NCBI GenBank assembly: GCA_963826165.1
Contig: CAWGWC010000007.1
Location: 558,001 to 622,000 of the forward strand
Direction of reading: 5' to 3'
Length of the DNA stretch: 64,000 nt
Source: JACVRW01 sp963826165
Lineage (GTDB): Bacteria > Actinomycetota > Thermoleophilia > Solirubrobacterales > Thermoleophilaceae
The notes under the pieces: generated by a model
What the model was told of the DNA's origin: nothing
Databases searched by the model: none
What the model saw: the letters and a program-made list of their open reading frames with translations, nothing else
Made by a program: the position numbers and the translations under genes
In this document: positions 48,626 to 56,234 of the stretch, piece after piece
Layout of the letters: each line of letters opens with the position of its first letter
Numbering within the stretch: position 1 is the stretch's first letter

Positions 48626-50017
48626 TTACGCCTCGTAGCAGGGGCCGGCGATCCCCAGCGCTTCGAGCAGGTAGAGCCACACCTCGCTGCGCGTGGGGAA
48701 CGGGGCGATCGCGTGGAACAGGCGCTGGAGCGGCACCTCGCCCACCACGGCCACGGTGGCCGCCTGGACGAACTCGGCGACCTCCGGGCCAGTGAAGGTC
48801 GCGCCGACGATGATCTGGCGGTCTTCGTCCACCACCAGCCGTGTGGTGCCGGGCGTGTCGTCGCGCCCGTAGAAGGTGGCGCCGGCGTTGCCCTGGGTCG
48901 GGACGTCGACCGCCCGAACGTTGAGACCGGCCTCTTCGGCCGCGGCGAGCGTGTAACCCACCGCCGCCAGCTGCGGATCGGTGAAGATCACGCGCGGCGA
49001 CCGCTGCCCGTCCACCAGCAGGCACGACGCCTCCTCCCCGAGGATCACGTCGGCGGCTACGCGGGCCTGGTACTTGCCCATATGGGTCAGCAGGGCGCGG
49101 CCGTTGGCGTCGCCGACGGCGTAGAGCCAGTCGCCGGCGGCGCGCATCGAGTCGTCGACCTCCACCGGCTCGCCCGGCTCGAGGCCGACCGTGTCGAGGC
49201 CGATGTCGTCGGTGTTGAGCTTGCGGCCGGTCGCCACGAGCAGCTCGTCGGCGGTGACCGAGTCGCCGCCCTCGAGCTCGACCGTCACGGTGCCGTTCTC
49301 GGCTCTCACCGCCGCAGCCTTGGTGTCCAGGCGCACGTCCACGCCCTTGTCGCGCAGCGCGTGGGCCACCAGCTCCGAGGCGAATTCCTCCTCGCGGGCG
49401 ATCACCCGCGGGCCGCCTTCGATCAGCGTGACCTGCGACCCGAGGCTGGCGTAGGCCTGGGCCATCTCGACCCCCACCACGCCGCCGCCGAGGATGGCCA
49501 GCCGGTCCGGCACCTCCTTGGACGTGGTGGCCTCGCGGTTGGTCCACGGCTCGGCCTCGCGCAGACCGTCGATGGGCGGGACGAGCGGCCTGCTGCCGGT
49601 GCAGATGACGACCGCGCGGCCGGCCACGAGCACGTCGTCGCCCACCACGACCCGGCGTTCCCCATCGAGGCGCCCGGCGCCGCGCACCACCGTGCAGTTG
49701 CGCTCCTCGAGCCACGGCACCATGGTCGAGTCGTCCATGCCGTGGGTGATCTCGTCGCGGCGCTTGAGCACCGCCTGGACGTCGAGGTCGCCGGTCACCG
49801 CCTCGGCCACGCCCGGGATGCGGCGGACCTCAGCCAGCAGCTCGCCGGGGCGCAGCAGCGCCTTGGACGGCATGCAGGCGTAGAAGGAGCACTCACCGCC
49901 GATCAGGTGCGGCTCCACCACGGCCACGCTCAGGCCCTCCTCACCCAGGCGGCCGGCACAGACCTCGCCCGCGGGACCGGCGCCCAGGATCACGACATCG
50001 AATTCACGCTCGCTCAT
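48626..50017 (-). CDS. FAD-dependent pyridine nucleotide-disulfide oxidoreductase
   Basis: 463 aa. The FAD motif VVILGAGPAGEVCAGRLGEE starts near residue 8. The redox pair C-x4-C is in GGECSFYACMPSKALL, and the NAD(P) motif is LAILGGGVVGVEMAQAYASL, then VATGRKLNTDDIGLDTVGLE and YAVGDANGRALLTHMGKYQA. In lipoamide or glutathione reductases the C-terminal His-Pro-x-x-x-E is the acid-base pair; here the corresponding HAIAPFPTRSEVWLYLLEAL has no clear His-Glu pair. It is probably not a classical lipoamide dehydrogenase. It is divergent from acyl-CoA dehydrogenase 50116. Confidence 0.88.
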   Translation of the reverse strand: MSEREFDVVILGAGPAGEVCAGRLGEEGLSVAVVEPHLIGGECSFYACMPSKALLRPGELLAEVRRIPGVAEAVTGDLDVQAVLKRRDEITHGMDDSTMVPWLEERNCTVVRGAGRLDGERRVVVGDDVLVAGRAVVICTGSRPLVPPIDGLREAEPWTNREATTSKEVPDRLAILGGGVVGVEMAQAYASLGSQVTLIEGGPRVIAREEEFASELVAHALRDKGVDVRLDTKAAAVRAENGTVTVELEGGDSVTADELLVATGRKLNTDDIGLDTVGLEPGEPVEVDDSMRAAGDWLYAVGDANGRALLTHMGKYQARVAADVILGEEASCLLVDGQRSPRVIFTDPQLAAVGYTLAAAEEAGLNVRAVDVPTQGNAGATFYGRDDTPGTTRLVVDEDRQIIVGATFTGPEVAEFVQAATVAVVGEVPLQRLFHAIAPFPTRSEVWLYLLEALGIAGPCYEA

Positions 50018-50062
50018 GCGCCCAAGGTATCGCCAGCCTTGTGTTCGTTACGCCAGGGTGGA

Positions 50063-50087
50063 AAGTAGGAAGTGCCACTGTTTACTT
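50063..50087. promoter_or_regulatory. Operator-like motif (site 2), same as site 1
   Basis: AAGTAGGAAGT (50063-50073), 9 nt, then TACTT (50083-50087), with outer arms AAAGTA/TACTTT. The TACTT arm overlaps the putative -35 (TTTACT, 50081-50086) of the acyl-CoA dehydrogenase promoter. The motif lies in the divergent region of the flavoprotein at 48626-50017. Confidence 0.6.
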
Positions 50088-50103
50088 TTTCGGCGGGTGG
50101 CGC

Positions 50104-50109
50104 TAGCTT
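50104..50109 (+). promoter_or_regulatory. -10 box of the acyl-CoA dehydrogenase operon
   Basis: TAGCTT lies 6 nt before ATG 50116 and 17 bp after TTTACT (50081-50086), giving a complete leaderless promoter whose -35 is covered by site 2. Confidence 0.5.
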
Positions 50110-50115
50110 GCGGTC

Positions 50116-51303
50116 ATGGCAACCGCAGACACGCTCCTCAAGCCCGACCACGGCGCCCGCCGCAAGCACTTCATCTTCACGGAGGAGCACGATCAGCTCC
50201 GCGAGTCCATCCGCTCGTTCGTCGCCAAGGAGCTCGCGCCCCACGCGGCCGAGTGGGAGGAGACCACCTTCCCCGACTCGGTGTTCCGGCGCATGGGCGA
50301 GCTCGGCTTCCTCGGCCTCTCCTACCCCGAGGAGTACGGCGGTCAGGGAGGCGACTACTTCGCCAACCTCGTGCTGGCCGAGGAGATGGCGGGCGCCGGC
50401 TCCGGCGGGCTGGCCATGGGAGTTGCGGTGCACACCGACATGGCCACTCCACCGGTGTTCCTGTTCGGGTCCGAAGAGCAGAAGCAGGAGTGGCTGGTGC
50501 CGGCGATCCGCGGCGAGAAGATCTCCTGCCTCGGGATCACCGAGCCGGACGCGGGCAGCGACGTGTCGGGCATCAAGACGCGCGCGGTGCGGGACGCTGA
50601 CGAGTGGGTCATCAACGGCTCGAAGACCTACATCACCAACGGACATCGCGCCGACTTCATCGTGCTGGTGACGAAGACCGATCCCGACGCCGGCTACGAC
50701 GGGTTCACGCTCTTCCTCGTGCCGATGGACACTCCGGGCGTGATCCGGGAGAAGCGGCTCGAGAAGCTCGGCATGCACGCGAGCGACACGGCGCTGCTCG
50801 CCTTCCAGGACGTGCGCGTCCCGGCCGACGCCATGCTGGGCGAGGAGGGCAAGGGCTTCTACCACATCATGTGGGAGCTGCAGGGCGAGCGGCTGATCGG
50901 CGCGGCCGGCTGCGTGGCCGGCGCCCAGCGTTGCTTCGACAAGACCCTCGAGTACGCCACCGAGCGCACCGCCTTCGGCCGCCCGATCGGCAAGTTTCAG
51001 GCCATTCGCCACAAGTTCGCGGAGATGGCGACGAAGATCGAGGCGGGGCGCCAGATGGTCTACACCACGGCCTGGCGCTTCAACAACGGCGAGTACCCCG
51101 TGAGGGAGATCTCGATGGCCAAGCTCTACACCGCGCGCATGGCCTGCGAGGTGGTGGACGACTGCCTCCAGATCCACGGCGGCGCCGGCTACATGAAGGA
51201 GTACGGGATCGAGCGCGCCTGGCGCGACATGCGCCTCAACCGGATCGGCGCGGGCACCGACGAGGTGATGCTGGACGTGATCGGCCGCTCGTACGGCTTG
51301 TAG
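50116..51303 (+). CDS. Acyl-CoA dehydrogenase (first of two)
   Basis: 395 aa. Landmarks: FVAKELAPHAAEWEETTFPD, ISCLGITEPDAGSDVSGIKT (substrate/FAD loop), VINGSKTYITNGHRADFIVL, MWELQGERLIGAAGCVAGAQ with a Glu at the position of the catalytic base of isovaleryl-CoA/long-chain dehydrogenases, and IHGGAGYMKEYGIERAWRDM. The other common Glu site (E-G-T near the C-terminus) is Ala (IGAGTDEVM). The substrate is therefore probably branched or long-chain acyl-CoA. It is first in an operon with 51312, 52379 and 53884. Confidence 0.9.
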   Translation: MATADTLLKPDHGARRKHFIFTEEHDQLRESIRSFVAKELAPHAAEWEETTFPDSVFRRMGELGFLGLSYPEEYGGQGGDYFANLVLAEEMAGAGSGGLAMGVAVHTDMATPPVFLFGSEEQKQEWLVPAIRGEKISCLGITEPDAGSDVSGIKTRAVRDADEWVINGSKTYITNGHRADFIVLVTKTDPDAGYDGFTLFLVPMDTPGVIREKRLEKLGMHASDTALLAFQDVRVPADAMLGEEGKGFYHIMWELQGERLIGAAGCVAGAQRCFDKTLEYATERTAFGRPIGKFQAIRHKFAEMATKIEAGRQMVYTTAWRFNNGEYPVREISMAKLYTARMACEVVDDCLQIHGGAGYMKEYGIERAWRDMRLNRIGAGTDEVMLDVIGRSYGL

Positions 51304-51311
51304 GGGCCGGC

Positions 51312-52382
51312 ATCAGGATCGCGATCGACCGCGGCCGCCGGCTCGACCTCGGCGCCGAGAACGGCCACAACCGCTGGCACCCCGATCTGCCCGCCGTGGC
51401 GGCGGTCGATCCGGGCGACGAGGTGACCTTCGAGCTGCGCGACTCTCGCGACCGCGCGATCGGGCCCGACTCGGCCCACGACGACCTGCTCGCGGTGCCG
51501 CCCCTCGCCCACCCGCTCACGGGACCGCTCGAGGTGCGGGGCGCGGCGCCCGGCGATGTGCTCGAGATCGACGTCATCGGCTACGAGACCGACGGCTTCG
51601 GCTGGACGGCGATCTGGCCGGGGTCGGGCTTTCTCGGCGACATGTTCGAGCGCCCCTTCCTCGCCCGCTGGGAGATCGCGGACGGAGTGGCGCGCTCGGG
51701 CGAGCTCCCCGGCGTGGCCGTGGCCGCCGGCGTGCACGCCGGCACGATCGGGGTGGCTCCCTCGCATGACCTGTTCGAGCGGGCACTCGCTCGCGAGCAG
51801 GCGCTCGCCGACCGAGGCGGCTCGGCCGCCCTGCCGGATCCCGGCTACGCCTGGCCGCCGGCGGCGGCCGATGGCCTGCGGACCTACCCGCCGCGCGAGA
51901 ACGGCGGCAACATCGACATCCGTGATCTCGGCCCGGGAGCGCGGCTCTGGCTGCCGGTGCACGTGCCCGGCGCGCTGCTGTCGGTGGGCGACCTCCACTT
52001 CGCGCAGGGCGACGGCGAGGTCTGCATCTCCGCGATCGAGACGGGAGGCACGGCCACCCTGCGCGTCGGTCTTCGCGCCGGCGACGCCGGCTGGCGTCCC
52101 CGGTTCCCCTGCTACCAGGCGCCGCCACGCCCGCCGCGCGAGGTGTTCGCCACCACCGGCATTCCGCTTGCCGACGACGGCACGCAGGGCGATCTCGACC
52201 TCAACCTGGCCACCCGTCGCGCGCTGTTGGAGCTGCTCGGCTGGCTCGAGCACGAGCGCGGCCTCGCCCGCGAGCCGGCCTACGTCCTGATGAGCGTGGC
52301 GGCCGAGCTGCGCGTGTCGGAGCTCGTCGACGCGCCGAACGCCATAGTCTCGGCCGCGCTGCCACTGGACTTGTTCGAATGA
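51312..52382 (+). CDS. Acetamidase/formamidase family protein
   Basis: About 356 aa. Matches to the family: DLPAVAAVDPGDEVTFELRD near the N-terminus, ARWEIADGVARSGELPGVAV, GTIGVAPSHDLFERA, VHVPGALLSVGDLHFAQGDG with EVCISAIETGG, and DLNLATRRALLELLGW followed by YVLMSVAAELRVSELVD. It hydrolyses small amides in its known members. No ATG, GTG or TTG fits the N-terminus; ATC at 51312 or 51318 is the likely start, or a sequencing error hides the real one. Its stop overlaps the start of the next gene (ATGA). Confidence 0.75.
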   Translation: MRIAIDRGRRLDLGAENGHNRWHPDLPAVAAVDPGDEVTFELRDSRDRAIGPDSAHDDLLAVPPLAHPLTGPLEVRGAAPGDVLEIDVIGYETDGFGWTAIWPGSGFLGDMFERPFLARWEIADGVARSGELPGVAVAAGVHAGTIGVAPSHDLFERALAREQALADRGGSAALPDPGYAWPPAAADGLRTYPPRENGGNIDIRDLGPGARLWLPVHVPGALLSVGDLHFAQGDGEVCISAIETGGTATLRVGLRAGDAGWRPRFPCYQAPPRPPREVFATTGIPLADDGTQGDLDLNLATRRALLELLGWLEHERGLAREPAYVLMSVAAELRVSELVDAPNAIVSAALPLDLFE

Positions 52383-53887
52383 GCGACTTCACCAAGACCA
52401 TCAACGACGCCTACGCCGCCGAGGGCGCGACCATCGACCTCGGCCGCGGCGTGCACGAGGACCGCCTCGACGCGGAGGCGGTAGTGCAGGTGCCGCTTCG
52501 CATGATGAACCGCCACGGCCTGGTGGCAGGCGCAACGGGCACCGGCAAGACGATCACCCTCCAGGTCCTGGCCGAGCAGCTCTCGGCCGCCGGCGTGTCG
52601 GTGTTCGCGGCCGACGTGAAGGGCGACGTGTCGGGCGTGAGCATGCCGGGCGAGCCCGGCGGGCCGGCCGAGAAGCGCATGGGCGAGCTCGGCCTGCCCT
52701 TCGCGCCGGCCGGCTTCCCCGTCGAGTACCTGTCATTGGGCGGCATCGGGCCCGGCGTACCGGTGCGGGCGACGGTCTCCGACTTCGGGCCGCAGCTGCT
52801 GGCCAAGGTGCTCGAGGCCAACGAGACGCAGGAGCAGAGCCTCGGCCTCGTCTTTCACTACGCCGACCAGAAGGGCCTGCCCCTGCTCGACCTCGCCGAC
52901 CTGCGCGCGCTCCTCACCTTCCTCGAATCGGACGACGGCAAGGACGAGCTCGAGGGCATCGGCGGCCTCGCCTCTTCGACCGTGGGCGTCCTGCTGCGCA
53001 GCCTCGTGGGCCTCGAGACCGGCGGGGGCACGGAGTTCTTCGGCGAGCCGCAGCTGGACATCGCCGACCTCCTGCGCACCGCGCCGGACGGGCGCGGGAT
53101 CATCTCCTGTCTCGAGCTGCCGGCGGTCCAGGACCGGCCGAGGCTGTTCTCCACGGCGCTGATGTGGCTGCTCGCCGAGCTGTTCGAGCAGCTGCCGGAG
53201 GCGGGTGATCTCGACCAGCCCAAGCTGGTGTTCTTCTTCGACGAGGCTCATCTCCTGTTCAACGGCGCGACCAAGGCCTTCCTCGAATCGGTCACCCAGA
53301 CCGTGCGGCTGATCCGGTCGAAGGGCGTCGGCGTCTTCTTCGTCACGCAGGTGCCCGACGACGTCCCGTCGTCGGTGCTCGGCCAGCTCGGCAACCGCGT
53401 GCAGCACGCGCTGCGGGCCTTCACCCCGGACGACGCCAAGCACCTCAAGGCCGCGGCCTCCACCTACCCGACCTCGGACTTCTACGACGTCGAGGAGCTG
53501 CTCACACAGATGGGAATCGGAGAGGCGGCGGTCACGATCCTGTCGGAGGACGGAGTGCCCACGCCTGTGGTGCACACGCGACTGCGCGCACCGGCGTCGC
53601 GCATGGGGCCGGCGGACGACGTGGAGGGCGCGGCGAAGGCCTCGCCGCTGTTCGCTAAGTACGGAACCCGCGAGGAGAACGAGAGCGCACGGGAGAAGCT
53701 GGTCGCGCGCATCGAGAAGCCGAAACAGGCGAAGAAGCCCCGGCCGACCAAGAAACAGAAGGAGACCGCGACCGCCACCGGCGGCGGCGCCGAGGCGCTG
53801 GGCAAGTTCCTGAACTCGCGCGAGGGCAAGTCGCTCCAGAAGAAGGTGATGCGCGGCATGTTCGGGATGTTGCGCAAGAGCCTGTGA
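52379..53887 (+). CDS. HerA/YjgR-type ATPase (DUF853)
   Basis: 502 aa. Walker A is LVAGATGTGKTITLQVLAEQ near residue 51. The Walker B region is PKLVFFFDEAHLLFNGATKA, followed by RLIRSKGVGVFFVTQVPDDV with the sensor-type Thr-Gln pair. The N-terminal QVPLRMMNRHGLVAG and the DVKGDVSGVS segment are typical of DUF853 proteins, FtsK/HerA-like ATPases of unknown role (E. coli YjgR). The C-terminal 50 residues are very basic (KPKQAKKPRPTKKQKE). It overlaps both neighbours (ATGA, GTGA), so it belongs to this catabolic operon despite being a DNA-translocase-like protein. Confidence 0.88.
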   Translation: MSDFTKTINDAYAAEGATIDLGRGVHEDRLDAEAVVQVPLRMMNRHGLVAGATGTGKTITLQVLAEQLSAAGVSVFAADVKGDVSGVSMPGEPGGPAEKRMGELGLPFAPAGFPVEYLSLGGIGPGVPVRATVSDFGPQLLAKVLEANETQEQSLGLVFHYADQKGLPLLDLADLRALLTFLESDDGKDELEGIGGLASSTVGVLLRSLVGLETGGGTEFFGEPQLDIADLLRTAPDGRGIISCLELPAVQDRPRLFSTALMWLLAELFEQLPEAGDLDQPKLVFFFDEAHLLFNGATKAFLESVTQTVRLIRSKGVGVFFVTQVPDDVPSSVLGQLGNRVQHALRAFTPDDAKHLKAAASTYPTSDFYDVEELLTQMGIGEAAVTILSEDGVPTPVVHTRLRAPASRMGPADDVEGAAKASPLFAKYGTREENESAREKLVARIEKPKQAKKPRPTKKQKETATATGGGAEALGKFLNSREGKSLQKKVMRGMFGMLRKSL

Positions 53888-55026
53888 CGGGCCCCGCGCT
53901 CGCCCCCGAGCGAGCCGCCTCGTCCCGTCCCCTGCCGCCCTTCACCGAGGAGCACGATCCGCTGCGCGCCGAGATCCGCCGCTTCGTGGCCGAGGAGCTG
54001 CGCCCCCATGCCGCGACGTGGGAGGCCGAGCGCTGGTTTCCCAACGAGGTGTTCACGAGCTTGGCCGGACACGGCCTGCTCGGGCTCAAGTACCCGGTGG
54101 AGTACGGGGGCCGCGGGCTCGGCTACGTCGAGGACGCCGTCCTCACGCAGGAGCTCTCGCGCTGCGGCTCGGGCGGCCTGGCCGCGGGCATCGGCGCCCA
54201 CATCGGCATCGCCACGCCGCCGATCTGGAAGTTCGGCACCGAGGACCAGAAGCAGCGTTTTCTCGCGCCAGCGATCCGGGGTGAGCGGATCGCCGCGCTC
54301 GGCATCACCGAGCCCGGGGCGGGCTCCGACGTGGCCGGCCTGCGCACCTTCGCCCGCCGCGTGGACGGCGGCTACGTCGTCAACGGGGCCAAGACCTACA
54401 TCACCAACGGGGTGCGCGCCGACTTCATGGTCACGGCGGTCAAGACCACCGAGGAGGGCGGCCACCAGGGCATCTCCTTCCTCGTGATCGAGCGCGACAG
54501 CGAGGGCTTTTCTGTCGCCGGCAAGCTGGAGAAGCTCGGCTGGCACGCGTCTGACACGGGCGAGCTCAGCTTCGAGGACGTGTTCGTGCCCGAGGAGAAC
54601 CTGCTGGGAGAGGAGAACCGCGGCTTCTACCTCATCATGGCCAACTTCCAGTGGGAGCGTCTGCTGATGGCCCTCGGGGCGGTGGGCTCGATGGAGTCCG
54701 TGATGGAGCGGGTGGTCGCCGGGGCGCAGGGTCGCCCCGAGTTCCGGCAGACCGTGGCCGAACTGGGGATCAAGCTCGAGGCCTCGCGGGCCCTGACCGG
54801 CTACGCGCTCTACCTGTTCGCCCAGGGAGACGACGCCATACGCGAGGTCACCGAGGCCAAGCTGCTGTCGCAGCGCTCCGCGGTGGAGGTGGCGGAGGCC
54901 GCCTTCCGGATTCTGGACGGCGACCTGGAGATCGGCCGTGCGCTGCGCGACACCCGGCTTGGCCCGATCGGCGGCGGCACCGACGAGATCATGAAGGACA
55001 TCCTCGGCAAGCTGATGGGGCTCTAA
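53884..55026 (+). CDS. Acyl-CoA dehydrogenase (second of two)
   Basis: 380 aa. Landmarks as in the first copy: FVAEELRPHAATWEAERWFP, IAALGITEPGAGSDVAGLRT, VVNGAKTYITNGVRADFMVT and MANFQWERLLMALGAVGSME with the internal Glu, then IGGGTDEIMKDILG. The C-terminal E-G-T glutamate is again absent (Gly). The two dehydrogenases differ enough to be separate enzymes rather than a recent copy. GTG 53884 overlaps the DUF853 stop. A membrane protein follows 4 bp later. Confidence 0.9.
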   Translation: MTGPALAPERAASSRPLPPFTEEHDPLRAEIRRFVAEELRPHAATWEAERWFPNEVFTSLAGHGLLGLKYPVEYGGRGLGYVEDAVLTQELSRCGSGGLAAGIGAHIGIATPPIWKFGTEDQKQRFLAPAIRGERIAALGITEPGAGSDVAGLRTFARRVDGGYVVNGAKTYITNGVRADFMVTAVKTTEEGGHQGISFLVIERDSEGFSVAGKLEKLGWHASDTGELSFEDVFVPEENLLGEENRGFYLIMANFQWERLLMALGAVGSMESVMERVVAGAQGRPEFRQTVAELGIKLEASRALTGYALYLFAQGDDAIREVTEAKLLSQRSAVEVAEAAFRILDGDLEIGRALRDTRLGPIGGGTDEIMKDILGKLMGL

Positions 55027-55030
55027 GGGC

Positions 55031-55888
55031 GTGGCCCGGCGGTCGCGTTTCCCGCGCTGGGCCTCGGAGGCCATCCTCGTGGTGCTGATCCTCGTGGCCG
55101 GTGGGCTGGCGCTGATCGGCGACGGCGAGGGCGGCTACTGGACCGATCATCCGCTGCTCGCCTCGATCGTCTCGGGACTGCTCGTGCTGGCCCTGGCCGG
55201 CACGGCGGTGGAGCGCCTGCTGCGAATTCGGGAGGAGCGCCGCTGGCGAGGGGTGGCGGCTCTCGCCTGCACCACCATCGCCGACGAGGTCACGCGCAGC
55301 GTCACGGCGACGCTCTACGCGCTGTGGCGCGACGCCGGCTACGAGGCCCCGGCGCGCGACGACCCGCTGCCCGAGCTCGTCCCTGAGCGGCTGCTGCCCG
55401 AGTGGGAGGTGCGAGAGGTTCCGGACGGTCGCGAGCAGGTGGCGGTCCTGGGCAGCGGACAGGCGGTCGCGGCCGGCCCTTCCGGCACGCTTCCCTCGGG
55501 CCGGCTGGCTGAGCTCATGCGGGATCCCGACTGGCGCCGGTGGGCCTGCCGGCACCTGCGCGAGCTGCACGCCAAGTCGCGGCCGGTGCTGGCTCAGTGG
55601 GCGCCGGTGATGCTGCCGCCGCAGGAGCCCCGCGACCTCCTCGACGACGCCGCGCTCGTGGTGGACCACCTGAGCTATCTGCGCGAGGACATCCTGACCG
55701 AGCGTCTGGCGGCCGAGCCCGAGGAGCTCGAGCGGCGCTGGCTGGCGCTCGACGTGCAGGCCCGCGTGCTGACCAACTCGCTCTGGAAGGAAGCCGGCGA
55801 GACCGAATGGTGCTTCGAGCTGCCGGACGATCCCGAAGCGGATCGCTACCGGCTCTGGCGCGACCCCTACAAGCGGCGCGGCGGCTGA
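55031..55888 (+). CDS. Hypothetical membrane-anchored protein
   Basis: 285 aa. Two N-terminal helices (AILVVLILVAGGLALIGDG and LLASIVSGLLVLALAGTAVE) lead into a soluble, largely helical region of about 215 residues rich in Arg, Glu and Trp, including RLLRIREERRWRGVAALACT and RHLRELHAKSRPVLAQWAPV. No family is recognised, though actinobacterial proteins with this layout are common. The GTG start lies 4 bp after the acyl-CoA dehydrogenase stop, so it is the last gene of the operon. It converges with a 22-bp overlap on the next gene. Confidence 0.65.
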   Translation: MARRSRFPRWASEAILVVLILVAGGLALIGDGEGGYWTDHPLLASIVSGLLVLALAGTAVERLLRIREERRWRGVAALACTTIADEVTRSVTATLYALWRDAGYEAPARDDPLPELVPERLLPEWEVREVPDGREQVAVLGSGQAVAAGPSGTLPSGRLAELMRDPDWRRWACRHLRELHAKSRPVLAQWAPVMLPPQEPRDLLDDAALVVDHLSYLREDILTERLAAEPEELERRWLALDVQARVLTNSLWKEAGETEWCFELPDDPEADRYRLWRDPYKRRGG

Positions 55889-56139
55889 CCGCGTGAGCTC
55901 CGCTGGTCGGGCCAGCGGCCGTGCTCGTCGAAGTAGCGCCGAGCCGCTTCCTCACGGTCGCGGTCCTTGTCGCCCTCCACCCCCATCCGATAGAGCAGGT
56001 TGAGCAGCAGGACCGCGGTGGCGGCGCTTACGAACATCGCGCCGATGGTCACTCCGATCCTGCCTGAGGTGGCCGCGACGACCGTGCCGGCGACGAAGAG
56101 CAGCAGCGGGATCCCGTAGCGGACGAAATTCAGCGTCAC
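55867..56139 (-). CDS. Small hypothetical protein with two membrane helices
   Basis: About 90 aa. VRYGIPLLLFVAGTVVAATS and VTIGAMFVSAATAVLLLNLL are two helices; the charged tail (GDKDRDREEAARRYFDEHGR) is probably cytoplasmic. The start is placed at GTG 56139; an upstream ATG at 56187 would add an unlikely Pro/Arg-rich stretch. No family is recognised. Confidence 0.55.
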   Translation of the reverse strand: MTLNFVRYGIPLLLFVAGTVVAATSGRIGVTIGAMFVSAATAVLLLNLLYRMGVEGDKDRDREEAARRYFDEHGRWPDQRSSRGQPPRRL

Positions 56140-56204
56140 CCCCGGGAAGTTAGGGCGCGGTGGGCTCCCGCACAAGCGGATCGTCATGATGCCTTCCTCT
56201 CGAA

Positions 56205-56233
56205 ACCGAAACGCCCCCAGAGGAGACCGAAAC
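56205..56233 (+). repeat. ACCGAAAC direct repeat before the SDR gene
   Basis: ACCGAAAC occurs at 56205-56212 and 56226-56233, 21 bp apart (two helical turns), just before the GTG at 56235. A GAGGAG Shine-Dalgarno lies between the copies. It may be a regulator site. Confidence 0.35.
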
Positions 56234-56234
56234 A

